NCBI GenBank assembly: GCA_012519845.1
Contig: JAAYPK010000078.1
Span: 1-40,711 of the forward strand
Direction: 5' to 3'
DNA from: Clostridiales bacterium
GTDB taxonomy: Bacteria > Bacillota > Clostridia > Clostridiales > Clostridiaceae
DNA length: 40,711 nucleotides
Shown in pieces: positions 28,846-36,194 of the stretch. The stretch's first letter is position 1. The number at the start of each line of letters is the position of its first letter. The position numbers and the translations under genes were made by a program. Under the pieces are notes generated by a model. The model worked only from the letters and a program-made list of their open reading frames with translations. It did no database searches and was not told the origin of the DNA.

Positions 28846-28936
28846 CTTATAATACGGTATTTACAATAAAAAGTAGCCTTAACCAAGTTATATCAATAGT
28901 TAAGGCTATAAACCTAATTTATTTATGATACGGTTC
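28846..28936 (-). repeat. Left copy of the rlmH 3'-end repeat unit (att-like pair plus hairpin)
   Basis: Contains, in minus-strand order, GAACCGTATCATAAAT (28922-28936 region, matching the last codons of rlmH), a 10-bp perfect hairpin TAGCCTTAAC/GTTAAGGCTA (28874-28908), then TACCGTATTATAAG (28846-28859). The same three parts in the same order and spacing form the real rlmH end at 29677-29769. Homology begins exactly at the GAA codon of the terminal Glu-Pro-Tyr-His-Lys of RlmH, and nothing of rlmH lies upstream of it here. Confidence 0.75.
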
Positions 28937-28944
28937 TCCGTATC
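28927..28944. repeat. Inverted repeat overlapping the left att-like site
   Basis: GATACGG TTCT CCGTATC is a perfect 7-bp inverted repeat centred on the left copy of the rlmH terminal sequence. The true rlmH end has no such mirror, so the extra half was created at this junction. Confidence 0.6.
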
Positions 28945-29041
28945 GCCATTAAGTCAGATTTCACCATTTATTCTTGTGTATTTATTCTAGTTAATTATGG
29001 AATAATCCAAAAGTACAATTTAATAATTGAATGTGGGCTAC

Positions 29042-29139
29042 TGGTATCACTCACCTTTCTTGTGAAAGGAGGTGATACTTATAGAAACAATCTCAAAAAA
29101 ATAGTAGCCCCGACTCGCAATTGGACGCTACTATTTTTT
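29042..29139 (+). pseudogene. Remnant of a type I toxin-like (holin-like) gene with its terminator
   Basis: GTATCAC-CCTTTC pairs with GAAAGG-GTGATAC (29044-29078), burying a strong AAAGGAGGTG ribosome site, as in TxpA/BsrG-type toxin mRNAs. Where the ATG is expected stands ATA (29081), then GAA ACA ATC TCA AAA AAA TAG. This looks like an opening E-T-I fused to a closing S-K-K with the membrane segment deleted. It is followed by the hairpin AATAGTAGC/GCTACTATT (29100-29135) with six Ts. No antitoxin RNA promoter was identified. Confidence 0.45.
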
Positions 29140-29242
29140 ATTATCTGCATTTCTTATTTATATAATAACAAATTTTCATAAATAATAAACATAAATAATT
29201 TTTTTAATATTTAATATGCCTACAAATTAGAATCTATTAAAA

Positions 29243-29587
29243 TCATAGTGAGTTACCTATGTTTATATCAAATGGAGCAATTAATAATTTCTGCACCTCC
29301 TTCATATAGCTATCAAAAAACCACTTTGTTGCAATACCATAGTTTTCTTTGCTGTCAAATTCCCAAAAAGAATAATACTTGACACACTTTACTATCCGCG
29401 TAAGTTCTCTAGGTGGCATACCAAGTTCTACTCCATCAATTGTGTAAAAACGCTTAATATATTTGATTTCAATACAACCCACTTGTTTTTTTTGCTCATC
29501 CTGCATTTTGTCAACAAGTACTTCAAATTGCTCTGTTTTTTCTGGTTTCACTTGAAATAACTTTATTTCAGAAAATGTTTTTTTCAC
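29243..29587 (-). CDS. Small ABM-like (dimeric alpha/beta barrel) protein, unknown function
   Basis: About 114 residues, with an opening like antibiotic-biosynthesis-monooxygenase/heme-degrading folds: FSEIKLFQVKPEKTEQFEVL, then DEQKKQVGCIEIKYIKRFY, and a later strand YYSFWEFDSKENYG. Family assignment is tentative and no cofactor residue is clear. GGGAGG sits 9 bases before the GTG at 29587; the longer frame from 29620 has no ribosome site. It is the only intact gene between the two rlmH-end repeat copies. Confidence 0.6.
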   Translation of the reverse strand: MKKTFSEIKLFQVKPEKTEQFEVLVDKMQDEQKKQVGCIEIKYIKRFYTIDGVELGMPPRELTRIVKCVKYYSFWEFDSKENYGIATKWFFDSYMKEVQKLLIAPFDINIGNSL

Positions 29588-29676
29588 CCTTTTATCCCTC
29601 CCTACAACTTCTAATTTCACTTTTTCTTAAAAATATTACCTAATTCATTATAACATATTTTGTAAAAACATCCTTG

Positions 29677-29769
29677 CTTATGATACGGAATTTTTATCTA
29701 TAAAAATAGCCTTAACCCAATATCATCAATGGTTAGGGCTAAAAATTGCATTTACTTGTGATACGGTTC
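29677..29769 (-). repeat. Right copy of the rlmH 3'-end repeat unit (native rlmH end)
   Basis: In minus-strand order: GAACCGTATCACAAG (29755-29769, the last rlmH codons), a hairpin (29707-29741), then TTCCGTATCATAAG (29677-29690). The second CCGTATCATAAG thus occurs ~80 bp past the stop, as it does in the left copy. Confidence 0.75.
29707..29741 (-). terminator. rlmH terminator
   Basis: TAGCCTTAACC (29707-29717) pairs with GGTTAGGGCTA (29731-29741) with one mismatch. On the minus strand TTTTTAT follows the stem. It ends the rlmH transcript 11 bp after the stop codon and is duplicated at 28874-28908. Confidence 0.75.
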
Positions 29770-30231
29770 ATTATTATTAATTCTAAAACTCCTATAAATC
29801 TGTTCAAGAAGCATAACCCTAAAAAGCTGATGAGGAAAAGTCATTTTAGAAAAACTTAATTTAAAATCTGCTCTTTTAAGAACTTCAATGCTCAATCCTA
29901 AACTTCCACCAATTACAAAAACAATATTAGAATTTCCTTGTACTCCATTAATACTTATAAATTTTGCAAAATCCTCAGAAGTTAATTCCTTACCATTTAA
30001 GTCCAAAGCAATAACATAGGCTCTATCCTTAATTTTAGATAAGATTAATTTTCCTTCCTTTTCCTTAATTAAATATTCATCCTTCTCTGATGCATTATCC
30101 GGTGTCTTTTCATCTGGTAACTCTATAATATCGACTTTGCAATACCTTCCTAGTCTTTTTACATATTCATCTATTGCCATTTTTAAATACTTTTCTTTTA
30201 TCTTTCCAACTGCAATTATAGTAATATTCAT
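29752..30231 (-). CDS. rlmH: 23S rRNA (pseudouridine1915-N3)-methyltransferase RlmH
   Basis: A SPOUT-fold enzyme that methylates pseudouridine 1915 in helix 69 of 23S rRNA on assembled ribosomes. It has the family opening MNITIIAVGKIKEKYLK, the knot segments VIALDLNGKELTSE and VFVIGGSLGLS, and the C-terminal LFRVMLLEQIYRSFRI then NNEPYHK. Length 159 is standard. The ATG at 30231 has GGGAGG upstream; the longer frame is spurious. Its last 18 bases are the SCC attachment site in staphylococci, and here they are duplicated 830 bp downstream. Confidence 0.96.
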   Translation of the reverse strand: MNITIIAVGKIKEKYLKMAIDEYVKRLGRYCKVDIIELPDEKTPDNASEKDEYLIKEKEGKLILSKIKDRAYVIALDLNGKELTSEDFAKFISINGVQGNSNIVFVIGGSLGLSIEVLKRADFKLSFSKMTFPHQLFRVMLLEQIYRSFRINNNEPYHK

Positions 30232-30283
30232 AAAAAATACCTCCCTGCTTATAATATAATAACACAAGGAGGATTAATTTATT

Positions 30284-30763
30284 TTATTCAACTTTATAAT
30301 TTTCAACATCTATTATCACTGGCTCATTACCTTCAACGCTTTCCTGTATTTTTTTCACTTTAGGTATTGTAATAACTAACAAACTTTTATCAAAAGATGC
30401 CCTAAGATTTGTAACATCAATTTCATCTATATAAAAAGTTTTTATAATGTTCCCGCCAGTTTGAATAATAGTCATTACAGAATTACTATTATTTTTATAT
30501 ACTTGCCTTTTTCTTATAGTTAAAATAGCCTTATTTTTTTCAAAATCTATACTAACATCTTTTGCTGTAAGTCCAGGTAGATGACCTTTAATTAAATAAT
30601 ACTCTCCATAATCTTTAAAATCAATATTATAATCCTGATTGTTTTCTAAATCATTAACTATGCTATTAACAAGGTCACTTGATATTAAGTTTTCCAGCAT
30701 ATTATCTATTTTATTAAAAACATTCATACTATTTAAATTATTAAAAGGAAACAATCCAAACAT
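30284..30763 (-). CDS. hsp18: Small heat shock protein, Hsp20/alpha-crystallin family
   Basis: An ATP-independent chaperone that holds unfolding proteins. The N-terminal region MFGLFPFNNLNSMNVF is followed by an alpha-crystallin domain (about 50-140): YYLIKGHLPGLTAKDVSIDF, then LRASFDKSLLVITIPK with the family A-x-x-x-n-G-v-L-type signature in weak form. At 159 residues it resembles clostridial Hsp18. AGGAGGGG precedes the ATG. Upstream (30811-30826, minus strand) GTCAAATAAGGAAACA is a weak CtsR-like match; only its first half-site is good. Confidence 0.9.
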   Translation of the reverse strand: MFGLFPFNNLNSMNVFNKIDNMLENLISSDLVNSIVNDLENNQDYNIDFKDYGEYYLIKGHLPGLTAKDVSIDFEKNKAILTIRKRQVYKNNSNSVMTIIQTGGNIIKTFYIDEIDVTNLRASFDKSLLVITIPKVKKIQESVEGNEPVIIDVENYKVE

Positions 30764-30834
30764 ATATCCCCCTCCTAAAATTAGAAGTACTATATTATAT
30801 ATGTATTAAATGTTTCCTTATTTGACACCTAGAA

Positions 30835-31476
30835 TTAATATCCAAGTTCTTCATTTAAAAAAATAACATGAATTCTATCTTTATTTGCTTGTCCTCTTAT
30901 TACAGTATACTCGTTACATATTCTTTCATCACTTTTACAATCCATGCAATATCCAACTTTTTCACAAGGTGTTTTCCTGCTTAATCTTTTTGCATTTGCT
31001 GGTGCACTAATTCTTCTATTTCTTTCTATAGCTTCATCTAAATCAGTAACTATCTTATTCACACCACATATTACAATAACTTTCTCTGGTCCATATAACA
31101 TTGCAGAAACTCTATTTCCTGTTCCATCAACATTATATAATTCACCATTTTCAGTAACTGCATTACTGCTTACAAAATAAGCATCAGCATTAAATGACTC
31201 TTTGTATATTTTGGTAATATATTCCTTTGATAATCCTTCTTTATATCTATCTAGAAAATTATATCTTCCACTTCTTAAATGATCCATAACTCCAGACTCA
31301 AATAAAGTCATTGACCCTCCACAAGCAACAACTTCTCCTTCATTAACTAAATCTTTTATCTTATTAATTAATTCCTCTTTATTTTGTACATAATAACCAT
31401 TCATTCTATTTAGTTTTAAAGCTTCAATAGTTCTGTTTATTTTTTGTTCTTTTATCCACTTAACATTACTATCCAT
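30835..31476 (-). CDS. LUD-domain protein (LutC/DUF162 family)
   Basis: A 213-residue protein with the LUD fold of lactate-utilisation protein LutC: INRTIEALKLNRMNGYYV, VNEGEVVACGGSMTLFESGVM (given in parts: GEVVACGGSMTLFESG), NAVTENGELYNVDGTGNRV and YGPEKVIVICGVNKIV. A cysteine-rich tail (CEKVGYCMDCKSDERICNEY) could bind metal or a cluster. Stand-alone LUD proteins of this length are common in clostridia without lutAB, and their role is unclear. GGGGG lies before the ATG. Confidence 0.85.
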   Translation of the reverse strand: MDSNVKWIKEQKINRTIEALKLNRMNGYYVQNKEELINKIKDLVNEGEVVACGGSMTLFESGVMDHLRSGRYNFLDRYKEGLSKEYITKIYKESFNADAYFVSSNAVTENGELYNVDGTGNRVSAMLYGPEKVIVICGVNKIVTDLDEAIERNRRISAPANAKRLSRKTPCEKVGYCMDCKSDERICNEYTVIRGQANKDRIHVIFLNEELGY

Positions 31477-31495
31477 TTTTATATTCCCCCTTTAA

Positions 31496-31519
31496 AATAA
31501 AAAGCCGCAAAACGCGACT
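31496..31519 (-). terminator. Terminator after the SEC-C gene
   Basis: AGCCGC (31503-31508) pairs with GCGACT (31514-31519) with one G-T pair around AAAAC. On the minus strand a TTTTTATTTT run follows. It lies 14 bp past the SEC-C stop codon. Confidence 0.75.
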
Positions 31520-31532
31520 CTATACTTTTTAT

Positions 31533-32036
31533 TTACTTATCCATTCCACAACACTTTTTGTATTTCTTACCACTGCCACAAGGACATGGATCATTTCTTC
31601 CAACTTTATTTTCGTTTCTTACTATTTTGGATTCTTTATATTCTTTTTGAATTTCTTTTCTCTTTTCTTCTGAGAAAATTCCTTCCCATTGTGATAATGT
31701 ATATAAATATTCTGCTTTTGCATCTAACATGTTAAAGTATAATTTTTCTAAATCTATGTCTAATACTAATTCAGTATCCTCTTCAATTTCTTCTAATTCA
31801 TATGTATTCTTTAAACTATCATTTATTCCATCAAAAAATCCCATTATAAATTCTACAGATGAATTATATTCTTCTGCTAAATCCTTTATAGTAGTCTTTT
31901 TAACTTCCTTGTGATTTGAAAGTAAATCTTTATAAATTTTTGTTTCTATTTTACTATACTCATCCCAGAATGCTTTTTCTCCCTTTGTTTTAACGTATTC
32001 TACAACCATATCAGTCCATTTTGTATATAAACTCAT
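31533..32036 (-). CDS. SEC-C zinc-motif protein
   Basis: A 167-residue protein whose last 22 residues are a textbook SEC-C zinc motif ([20 protein letters not shown]), the tail found in SecA and in many small Firmicute proteins. The N-terminal ~140 residues are helical and acidic, with a segment [25 protein letters not shown] resembling a helix-turn-helix-like DUF. It probably binds zinc and the ribosome or SecB-like partners through the tail (family knowledge); the specific job is unknown. GAGGAG lies before the ATG. Confidence 0.85.
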   Translation of the reverse strand: MSLYTKWTDMVVEYVKTKGEKAFWDEYSKIETKIYKDLLSNHKEVKKTTIKDLAEEYNSSVEFIMGFFDGINDSLKNTYELEEIEEDTELVLDIDLEKLYFNMLDAKAEYLYTLSQWEGIFSEEKRKEIQKEYKESKIVRNENKVGRNDPCPCGSGKKYKKCCGMDK

Positions 32037-32109
32037 ACTTCTCTCCTCTTTCTTTCCTTAATAAAAAAATTATACAAGGTCGAATTGTTATTTTCAACCA
32101 ATATTAACA

Positions 32110-32901
32110 TTATAAGCTTATGCATTCACTTGGCATATTTCTATTTGCCATAGAAATGCACACATCATGTCCTATTTCTATTCCTTTGTCTTTAATAACT
32201 CCTAATACAGTTGCATAGGCTAAATCAGGGTTATTATTTGTATTACTTAAATGTCCTAATATTATTTTTTTCCCAATTGATGATTTTGCTAATGCAACTA
32301 TAGCTTCTCCGCAATCATCATTTGATAAATGACCAACTTCACTTAATATCCTTCTTTTTAGATTATATGGATAAGGTCCAAACTTAAGCATATTTACATC
32401 ATGATTGCTTTCTAAAAGCACAATATTAGAATCCTTAATATTAACATAAATTTCTTCTGTAAATACACCAAAATCCGTTGCAACACTAACTTTTTTATCA
32501 TTATTAACAACAGTGTATCCAACAGGACTAGCTGCATCATGAGGAATAGCAAAAGATTTTACCGACATATCCTCAATATTAACTATACTTCTTCTATCTA
32601 TTATTTTAATATTATGTTCTTTTATTTTGCCTAATGAATTTTCCATTGCGGACCAAGTATTGCTATTGGCATAAATAGGAATGTCATACTTTCTTGATAC
32701 TACGCCTATACCTTTAATATGATCACTATGCTCATGAGTTACAAATATCCCGTCTAAATTTTCTGCAGATTCTCCTATTGATTCAAGTGCATCATATATT
32801 TTTTTACCTGGAAGTCCAGCATCTATTAATATTCTTGCCTTTTCTGTGGAAACAAAAATGCTGTTACCACTACTTCCACTATACAATGGACAAAATTTCA
32901 T
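32110..32901 (-). CDS. walJ: Metallo-beta-lactamase-fold hydrolase, WalJ/YycJ type
   Basis: The metal-binding motif HEHSDH (about 56-61) follows the opening MKFCPLYSGSSGNSIFV and ILIDAGLPGKKI. HDAASPVGYTV, SVATDFGVF and LGHLSN supply later ligands. WalJ/YycJ proteins are putative 5'-3' exonuclease-like DNA or RNA hydrolases; in bacilli the gene lies in the walKR operon. Here it follows murA by 16 bp and is probably cotranscribed with it, without walKR. GGAGG precedes the ATG. Confidence 0.88.
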   Translation of the reverse strand: MKFCPLYSGSSGNSIFVSTEKARILIDAGLPGKKIYDALESIGESAENLDGIFVTHEHSDHIKGIGVVSRKYDIPIYANSNTWSAMENSLGKIKEHNIKIIDRRSIVNIEDMSVKSFAIPHDAASPVGYTVVNNDKKVSVATDFGVFTEEIYVNIKDSNIVLLESNHDVNMLKFGPYPYNLKRRILSEVGHLSNDDCGEAIVALAKSSIGKKIILGHLSNTNNNPDLAYATVLGVIKDKGIEIGHDVCISMANRNMPSECISL

Positions 32902-32917
32902 TTTGTTAATCCTCCAA

Positions 32918-34183
32918 TTATTCTTCCACTGATATTCTTTTAATATCAGCTCCTAAAGCTTTTAACTTGCTTTCTATATGTGGATATCCCCTATCAATAT
33001 GCTCTATACTTGTTATTTCAGTTGTACCTTCAGCTATAAGGCCTGCAATAACCATAGCCGCTCCAGCTCTTAAATCTGTAGCTTTTACAACTGCCCCAGT
33101 AAGTTTCTTAACGCCATCTATAATGGCTACTCTTCCTTCAACTTTTATGTTAGCACCCATCTTTTTTAATTCATCAATATGCTTATGTCTATTTTCCCAT
33201 ATAGACTCTGCAATTAAACTTCTACTTGGAACTATGCTAAGTAACGCAGCCATCGGTTGCTGAATATCAGTTGGAAATCCTGGATAAGGTGTTGTTTTAA
33301 TGTTAACTCCTTTTAATGTTCCTCCAACAGTTACCCTAATACTATCATCGCCTTCTTCAATATTGGCTCCCATTTCTGAAAGTTTTGCTGATATTGATTC
33401 TAAATGCTTTGGTATTATATTCTTAATTACAACATCTCCACCAGTTGCTACAGCTGCTATCATAAAAGTTCCTGCTTCAATTTGATCTGGAATAACACTA
33501 TAAGAGCATCCTTTTAATTCTTTCACGCCTTTAATTCTAATTACATCAGTTCCGGCACCTTTAATATCAGCTCCCATTGTATTTAGAAAATTAGCAACAT
33601 CTACTACATGAGGTTCTTTTGCAACATTCTCTAGTATAGTCATTCCTTCTGCTAAAGTTGCTGCTATCATAACATTTATAGTTGCACCTACAGAAACAAC
33701 GTCAAAAAAAACATTCGCTCCTGTTAACTTATCTGCTACAACGTTAACTGCTCCATGTTCAATTGTTACCTTTGCACCTAAAGCTTCAAACCCCTTAATA
33801 TGTTGATCTATTGGCCTTACCCCTATTGGACATCCACCAGGTAATTCTACTCTTGCTTTCTTAAATCTAGCTAAAAGTGCACCAATAAAATAATATGAAG
33901 CTCTCATCCTTCTTACATCATCTGTACATGCATCATAACTATTTAATTTAGTACTATCTATTTCTAAAGTATTTACATCTATTTTTTTAACACCACAGCC
34001 CAGAGATTTTAATATTCTTTCTAAGCAATGGACATCCTCTATATCAGGTATATTGTCAATAACACATTTTCCTTTAGTTGCCATAACTGCTGCAGGTATT
34101 ATTGCAACGGCAGCGTTCTTTGCTCCATTAATATCAACAAATCCTTTTAGAACCTTGCCTCCGTTAATAACTAATCTTTCCAT
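32918..34183 (-). CDS. murA: UDP-N-acetylglucosamine 1-carboxyvinyltransferase MurA
   Basis: Catalyses the first committed step of peptidoglycan synthesis, adding enolpyruvate to UDP-GlcNAc. It has [14 protein letters not shown] with the catalytic Lys, [16 protein letters not shown], and the active-site loop [15 protein letters not shown] with the fosfomycin-target Cys (about 118) intact. [14 protein letters not shown] and [11 protein letters not shown] complete the EPSP-synthase fold. The start is the ATG at 34183 with AAGGG 8 bases upstream, three codons inside the longer GTG frame. Firmicutes often have two murA genes; which paralogue this is cannot be told here. Confidence 0.96.
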   Translation of the reverse strand: MERLVINGGKVLKGFVDINGAKNAAVAIIPAAVMATKGKCVIDNIPDIEDVHCLERILKSLGCGVKKIDVNTLEIDSTKLNSYDACTDDVRRMRASYYFIGALLARFKKARVELPGGCPIGVRPIDQHIKGFEALGAKVTIEHGAVNVVADKLTGANVFFDVVSVGATINVMIAATLAEGMTILENVAKEPHVVDVANFLNTMGADIKGAGTDVIRIKGVKELKGCSYSVIPDQIEAGTFMIAAVATGGDVVIKNIIPKHLESISAKLSEMGANIEEGDDSIRVTVGGTLKGVNIKTTPYPGFPTDIQQPMAALLSIVPSRSLIAESIWENRHKHIDELKKMGANIKVEGRVAIIDGVKKLTGAVVKATDLRAGAAMVIAGLIAEGTTEITSIEHIDRGYPHIESKLKALGADIKRISVEE

Positions 34184-34384
34184 CAAATTCACCCTTATTC
34201 AAAGATTTAATATATTTAAATTTGTTAAATTCATTTTAATTAATGTAAAAATCATTCTAAGACATTATAAACCTATCTTAATTCTAATTACTACTTTATT
34301 TATTATAACATATTAATAATTTAATTAAATATTTTTTTTATTGTATGTAAATTTCAATTATTAATTTTTTTGTAATCTATATTG

Positions 34385-34393
34385 TGATATAAT
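34385..34393 (+). promoter_or_regulatory. Extended -10 promoter for the 34444 gene
   Basis: TGATATAAT combines the extended TG motif with a consensus TATAAT (34388-34393), 50 bp before the ATG. No good -35 lies at 17 bp, only a T-tract, which is common for extended -10 promoters. Confidence 0.5.
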
Positions 34394-34443
34394 TTATAAC
34401 AAAGTTTGAATGTATTTCTAACTTATTTCAAGGAGGAATATTT

Positions 34444-34980
34444 ATGAAATATTATGTTGTTGCCCTATTAGATAAAGACTCATATGATGAACTAACACCA
34501 ATAAAAAGAAAATTTTCAAAAAAGTTTAAAGCCAATAGGCATTCTCCAATTCCTTTCATAGCTTTAAATGTAATTGATACTTCAAACATTGAAAAAGTAT
34601 CACAAGTAGTAGAAAAAGTCATTAAACCCTATAAAAAATTCAAAGTAGAATTAAATAATAATGTTTCAGTCTCTGAATCTCTAAAAACAGTTAATTTACA
34701 AATTCAAGACAGGGGTTATATTAAAAAAATATATTCCGCATTAAAAGAAAACTTTGAACTTAATGGTTTAAATGTAAAATATACAGCAGATAAAGATATT
34801 TCTATTTCATTAGCTACTCTAAATCATGTTAATAAAAATATTGATAACGATGTAGCTTGTGATGAAAATGATTCCTTTTTACAAAATCAAACATATAAAG
34901 TTTCTAAATTAGAAGTTTGGAGACTATCAAATAATAAAAAAGAAATCTGTTTAAAGTCCTTTCCTTTAAGGAGTTTCTAG
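34444..34980 (+). CDS. 2H-phosphoesterase (LigT)-like protein lacking both HxT motifs
   Basis: A 178-residue cytoplasmic protein whose layout follows the LigT/2'-5' RNA ligase-like fold: an opening strand MKYYVVALLD, a first motif region SPIPFIALNV, a central VNLQIQDRGYIKKIYSAL, and a second motif region DISISLATLNH. In active members both motifs read HxT or HxS (as in HITL); here both histidines are absent. The call is based on spacing and strand pattern only. If right, the protein is not a phosphoesterase. GGAGG lies 6 bases before the ATG; a terminator follows. Confidence 0.5.
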   Translation: MKYYVVALLDKDSYDELTPIKRKFSKKFKANRHSPIPFIALNVIDTSNIEKVSQVVEKVIKPYKKFKVELNNNVSVSESLKTVNLQIQDRGYIKKIYSALKENFELNGLNVKYTADKDISISLATLNHVNKNIDNDVACDENDSFLQNQTYKVSKLEVWRLSNNKKEICLKSFPLRSF

Positions 34981-34998
34981 ATAAATTTGTATAATTTT

Positions 34999-35034
34999 GA
35001 TTTAATTGGTGTAGCCGATTAAATCTTTTTTTTT
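34999..35034 (+). terminator. Terminator after the LigT-like gene
   Basis: GATTTAATTGG pairs with CCGATTAAATC (one G-T pair) around TGTAG, followed by nine Ts. It lies 18 bp after the stop codon. Confidence 0.88.
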
Positions 35035-35122
35035 GTATTCGTTTTCCGCTCTTTTCATTCTTTAAAAGATTATGTAATATATATTTAAAAGAAAATACCT
35101 TTAAGAAAAGGGGAAACGATTT

Positions 35123-35605
35123 ATGAAAATTTGCAAATTTTTTACTATACAAAAAGAACTTGTCGATCATATAGTTATTGATGAAAGTCTTAGTGAATAT
35201 AAGTTATTCGCAAGAAAACATCTTCAATTACATATTAAAATGAGCGATTTAGCAAACGAAACTAAATGCTCTACTTATTGGATTGATAATAATGAAAATA
35301 ACTTTGATAAAGATTCTGTTCTAGAAAAATACATAATTTGCCTTCAACAAATAATTGTCTTAGGTATAGACAATAAATATGATGATTTAGATGAAATAAA
35401 TGTAGAACCAAGTGAATATTGTTTAAGTGATCAATTTTTAAACTTATATATTGATATTAATGATATGATAATATCCCCATCTAGAGATCACTATATTACT
35501 CTTTTAGAAGATTATTTTAGTTTATCCTTTAATCTAGGATTAACTTTTGATGAAATACTTGATAAGTTTTCTAAAATTAACTCTAATTTAAAAATTGCTT
35601 TATAA
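35123..35605 (+). CDS. Dimeric-dUTPase-like protein with degraded active site
   Basis: A 160-residue all-helical protein aligning with the dUTPase_2 (PF08761, MazG-like) family: FFTIQKELVDHIV matches the first helix, MSDLANETKCSTYW the ExxE helix (usually VELGELANE), and VLEKYIICLQQIIVLG the ExxD helix (usually LEEYVDCLHFILS). The metal ligands are altered: the first pair E,E becomes K,D, and the second pair E,D becomes K,I. dUTP hydrolysis is therefore unlikely. A regulatory or nucleotide-sensing role is possible but unproven. AAAAGGGG precedes the ATG; a strong terminator follows. Confidence 0.7.
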   Translation: MKICKFFTIQKELVDHIVIDESLSEYKLFARKHLQLHIKMSDLANETKCSTYWIDNNENNFDKDSVLEKYIICLQQIIVLGIDNKYDDLDEINVEPSEYCLSDQFLNLYIDINDMIISPSRDHYITLLEDYFSLSFNLGLTFDEILDKFSKINSNLKIAL

Positions 35606-35615
35606 TGTCATTAAG

Positions 35616-35657
35616 AAAATTATAGCTAGTTATTAAAAATTACTAGCTATAATTTTT
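35616..35657 (+). terminator. Terminator after the dUTPase-like gene
   Basis: A perfect 15-bp stem (AAAATTATAGCTAGT with its complement at 35642-35656) with an 11-base loop ends in a T-tract. It lies 10 bp past the stop codon and may also act on the minus strand. Confidence 0.88.
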
Positions 35658-35710
35658 ATTACTTATATTATTTACTCTTTTGGTTAAACTAACCTAGAGG
35701 TGAAATTAAA

Positions 35711-36139
35711 ATGATATCTATAATATTTGCAATAGTTTCAGGTATATCAATGACTTTACAAGGAATTTTTAATACTCGTCTTTCTTCAAAAATTGGTATT
35801 TGGGAAACTAACGTATTAGTCCAAGGCTCTGCCTTAATATTAACCTTAATTATTTCTTTTTTCATTGGAAAGGGAGATTATAGGGAAATTAAAAATGTTA
35901 ATAAACTATATCTTTTAGGTGGAATACTAGGTGTAATTATAATATTTACTGTAATGAAAAGCATTGGTTCTATGGGCGCAACCTGTGGAATTGCTATAAT
36001 ACTAGTAGCTCAACTTTTATCTGCTGCATTAATTGATGCTTTTGGATTATTTGATACTGAAAAAATAGCTTTTGGAATTAAACAAATTCTTGGCGTAATT
36101 GTAATGATTTCTGGTATAATATTGTTTAAGTGGAAGTAA
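35711..36139 (+). CDS. DMT-family small membrane protein (YdcZ/DUF606)
   Basis: A 142-residue protein with five hydrophobic helices and the DUF606 half-transporter pattern: IVSGISMTLQGIFNTRLS at the start, GGILGVIIIFTVM and MGATCGIAIILVAQLLSAALID in the middle (seen as GATCGIAIILVAQ), and a last helix ending FKW. Members are often encoded in pairs, but only one copy is here. Substrate unknown. GAGGTG lies 8 bases before the ATG. Confidence 0.82.
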   Translation: MISIIFAIVSGISMTLQGIFNTRLSSKIGIWETNVLVQGSALILTLIISFFIGKGDYREIKNVNKLYLLGGILGVIIIFTVMKSIGSMGATCGIAIILVAQLLSAALIDAFGLFDTEKIAFGIKQILGVIVMISGIILFKWK

Positions 36140-36194
36140 AATATGAAAGGAGTAATGTGATTTCCTTCTGAAAAAGGTTATCATAAAATATTTT

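Noticed and set aside
30811..30826. CtsR operator upstream of the Hsp20 gene
   Set aside because: Only one half-site (GTCAAA) is good; the second heptad matches poorly, so it is not listed as a feature.
32918..34183. Fosfomycin-resistant MurA (Cys to Asp)
   Set aside because: The active-site loop reads GGCPIG, so the Cys is retained.
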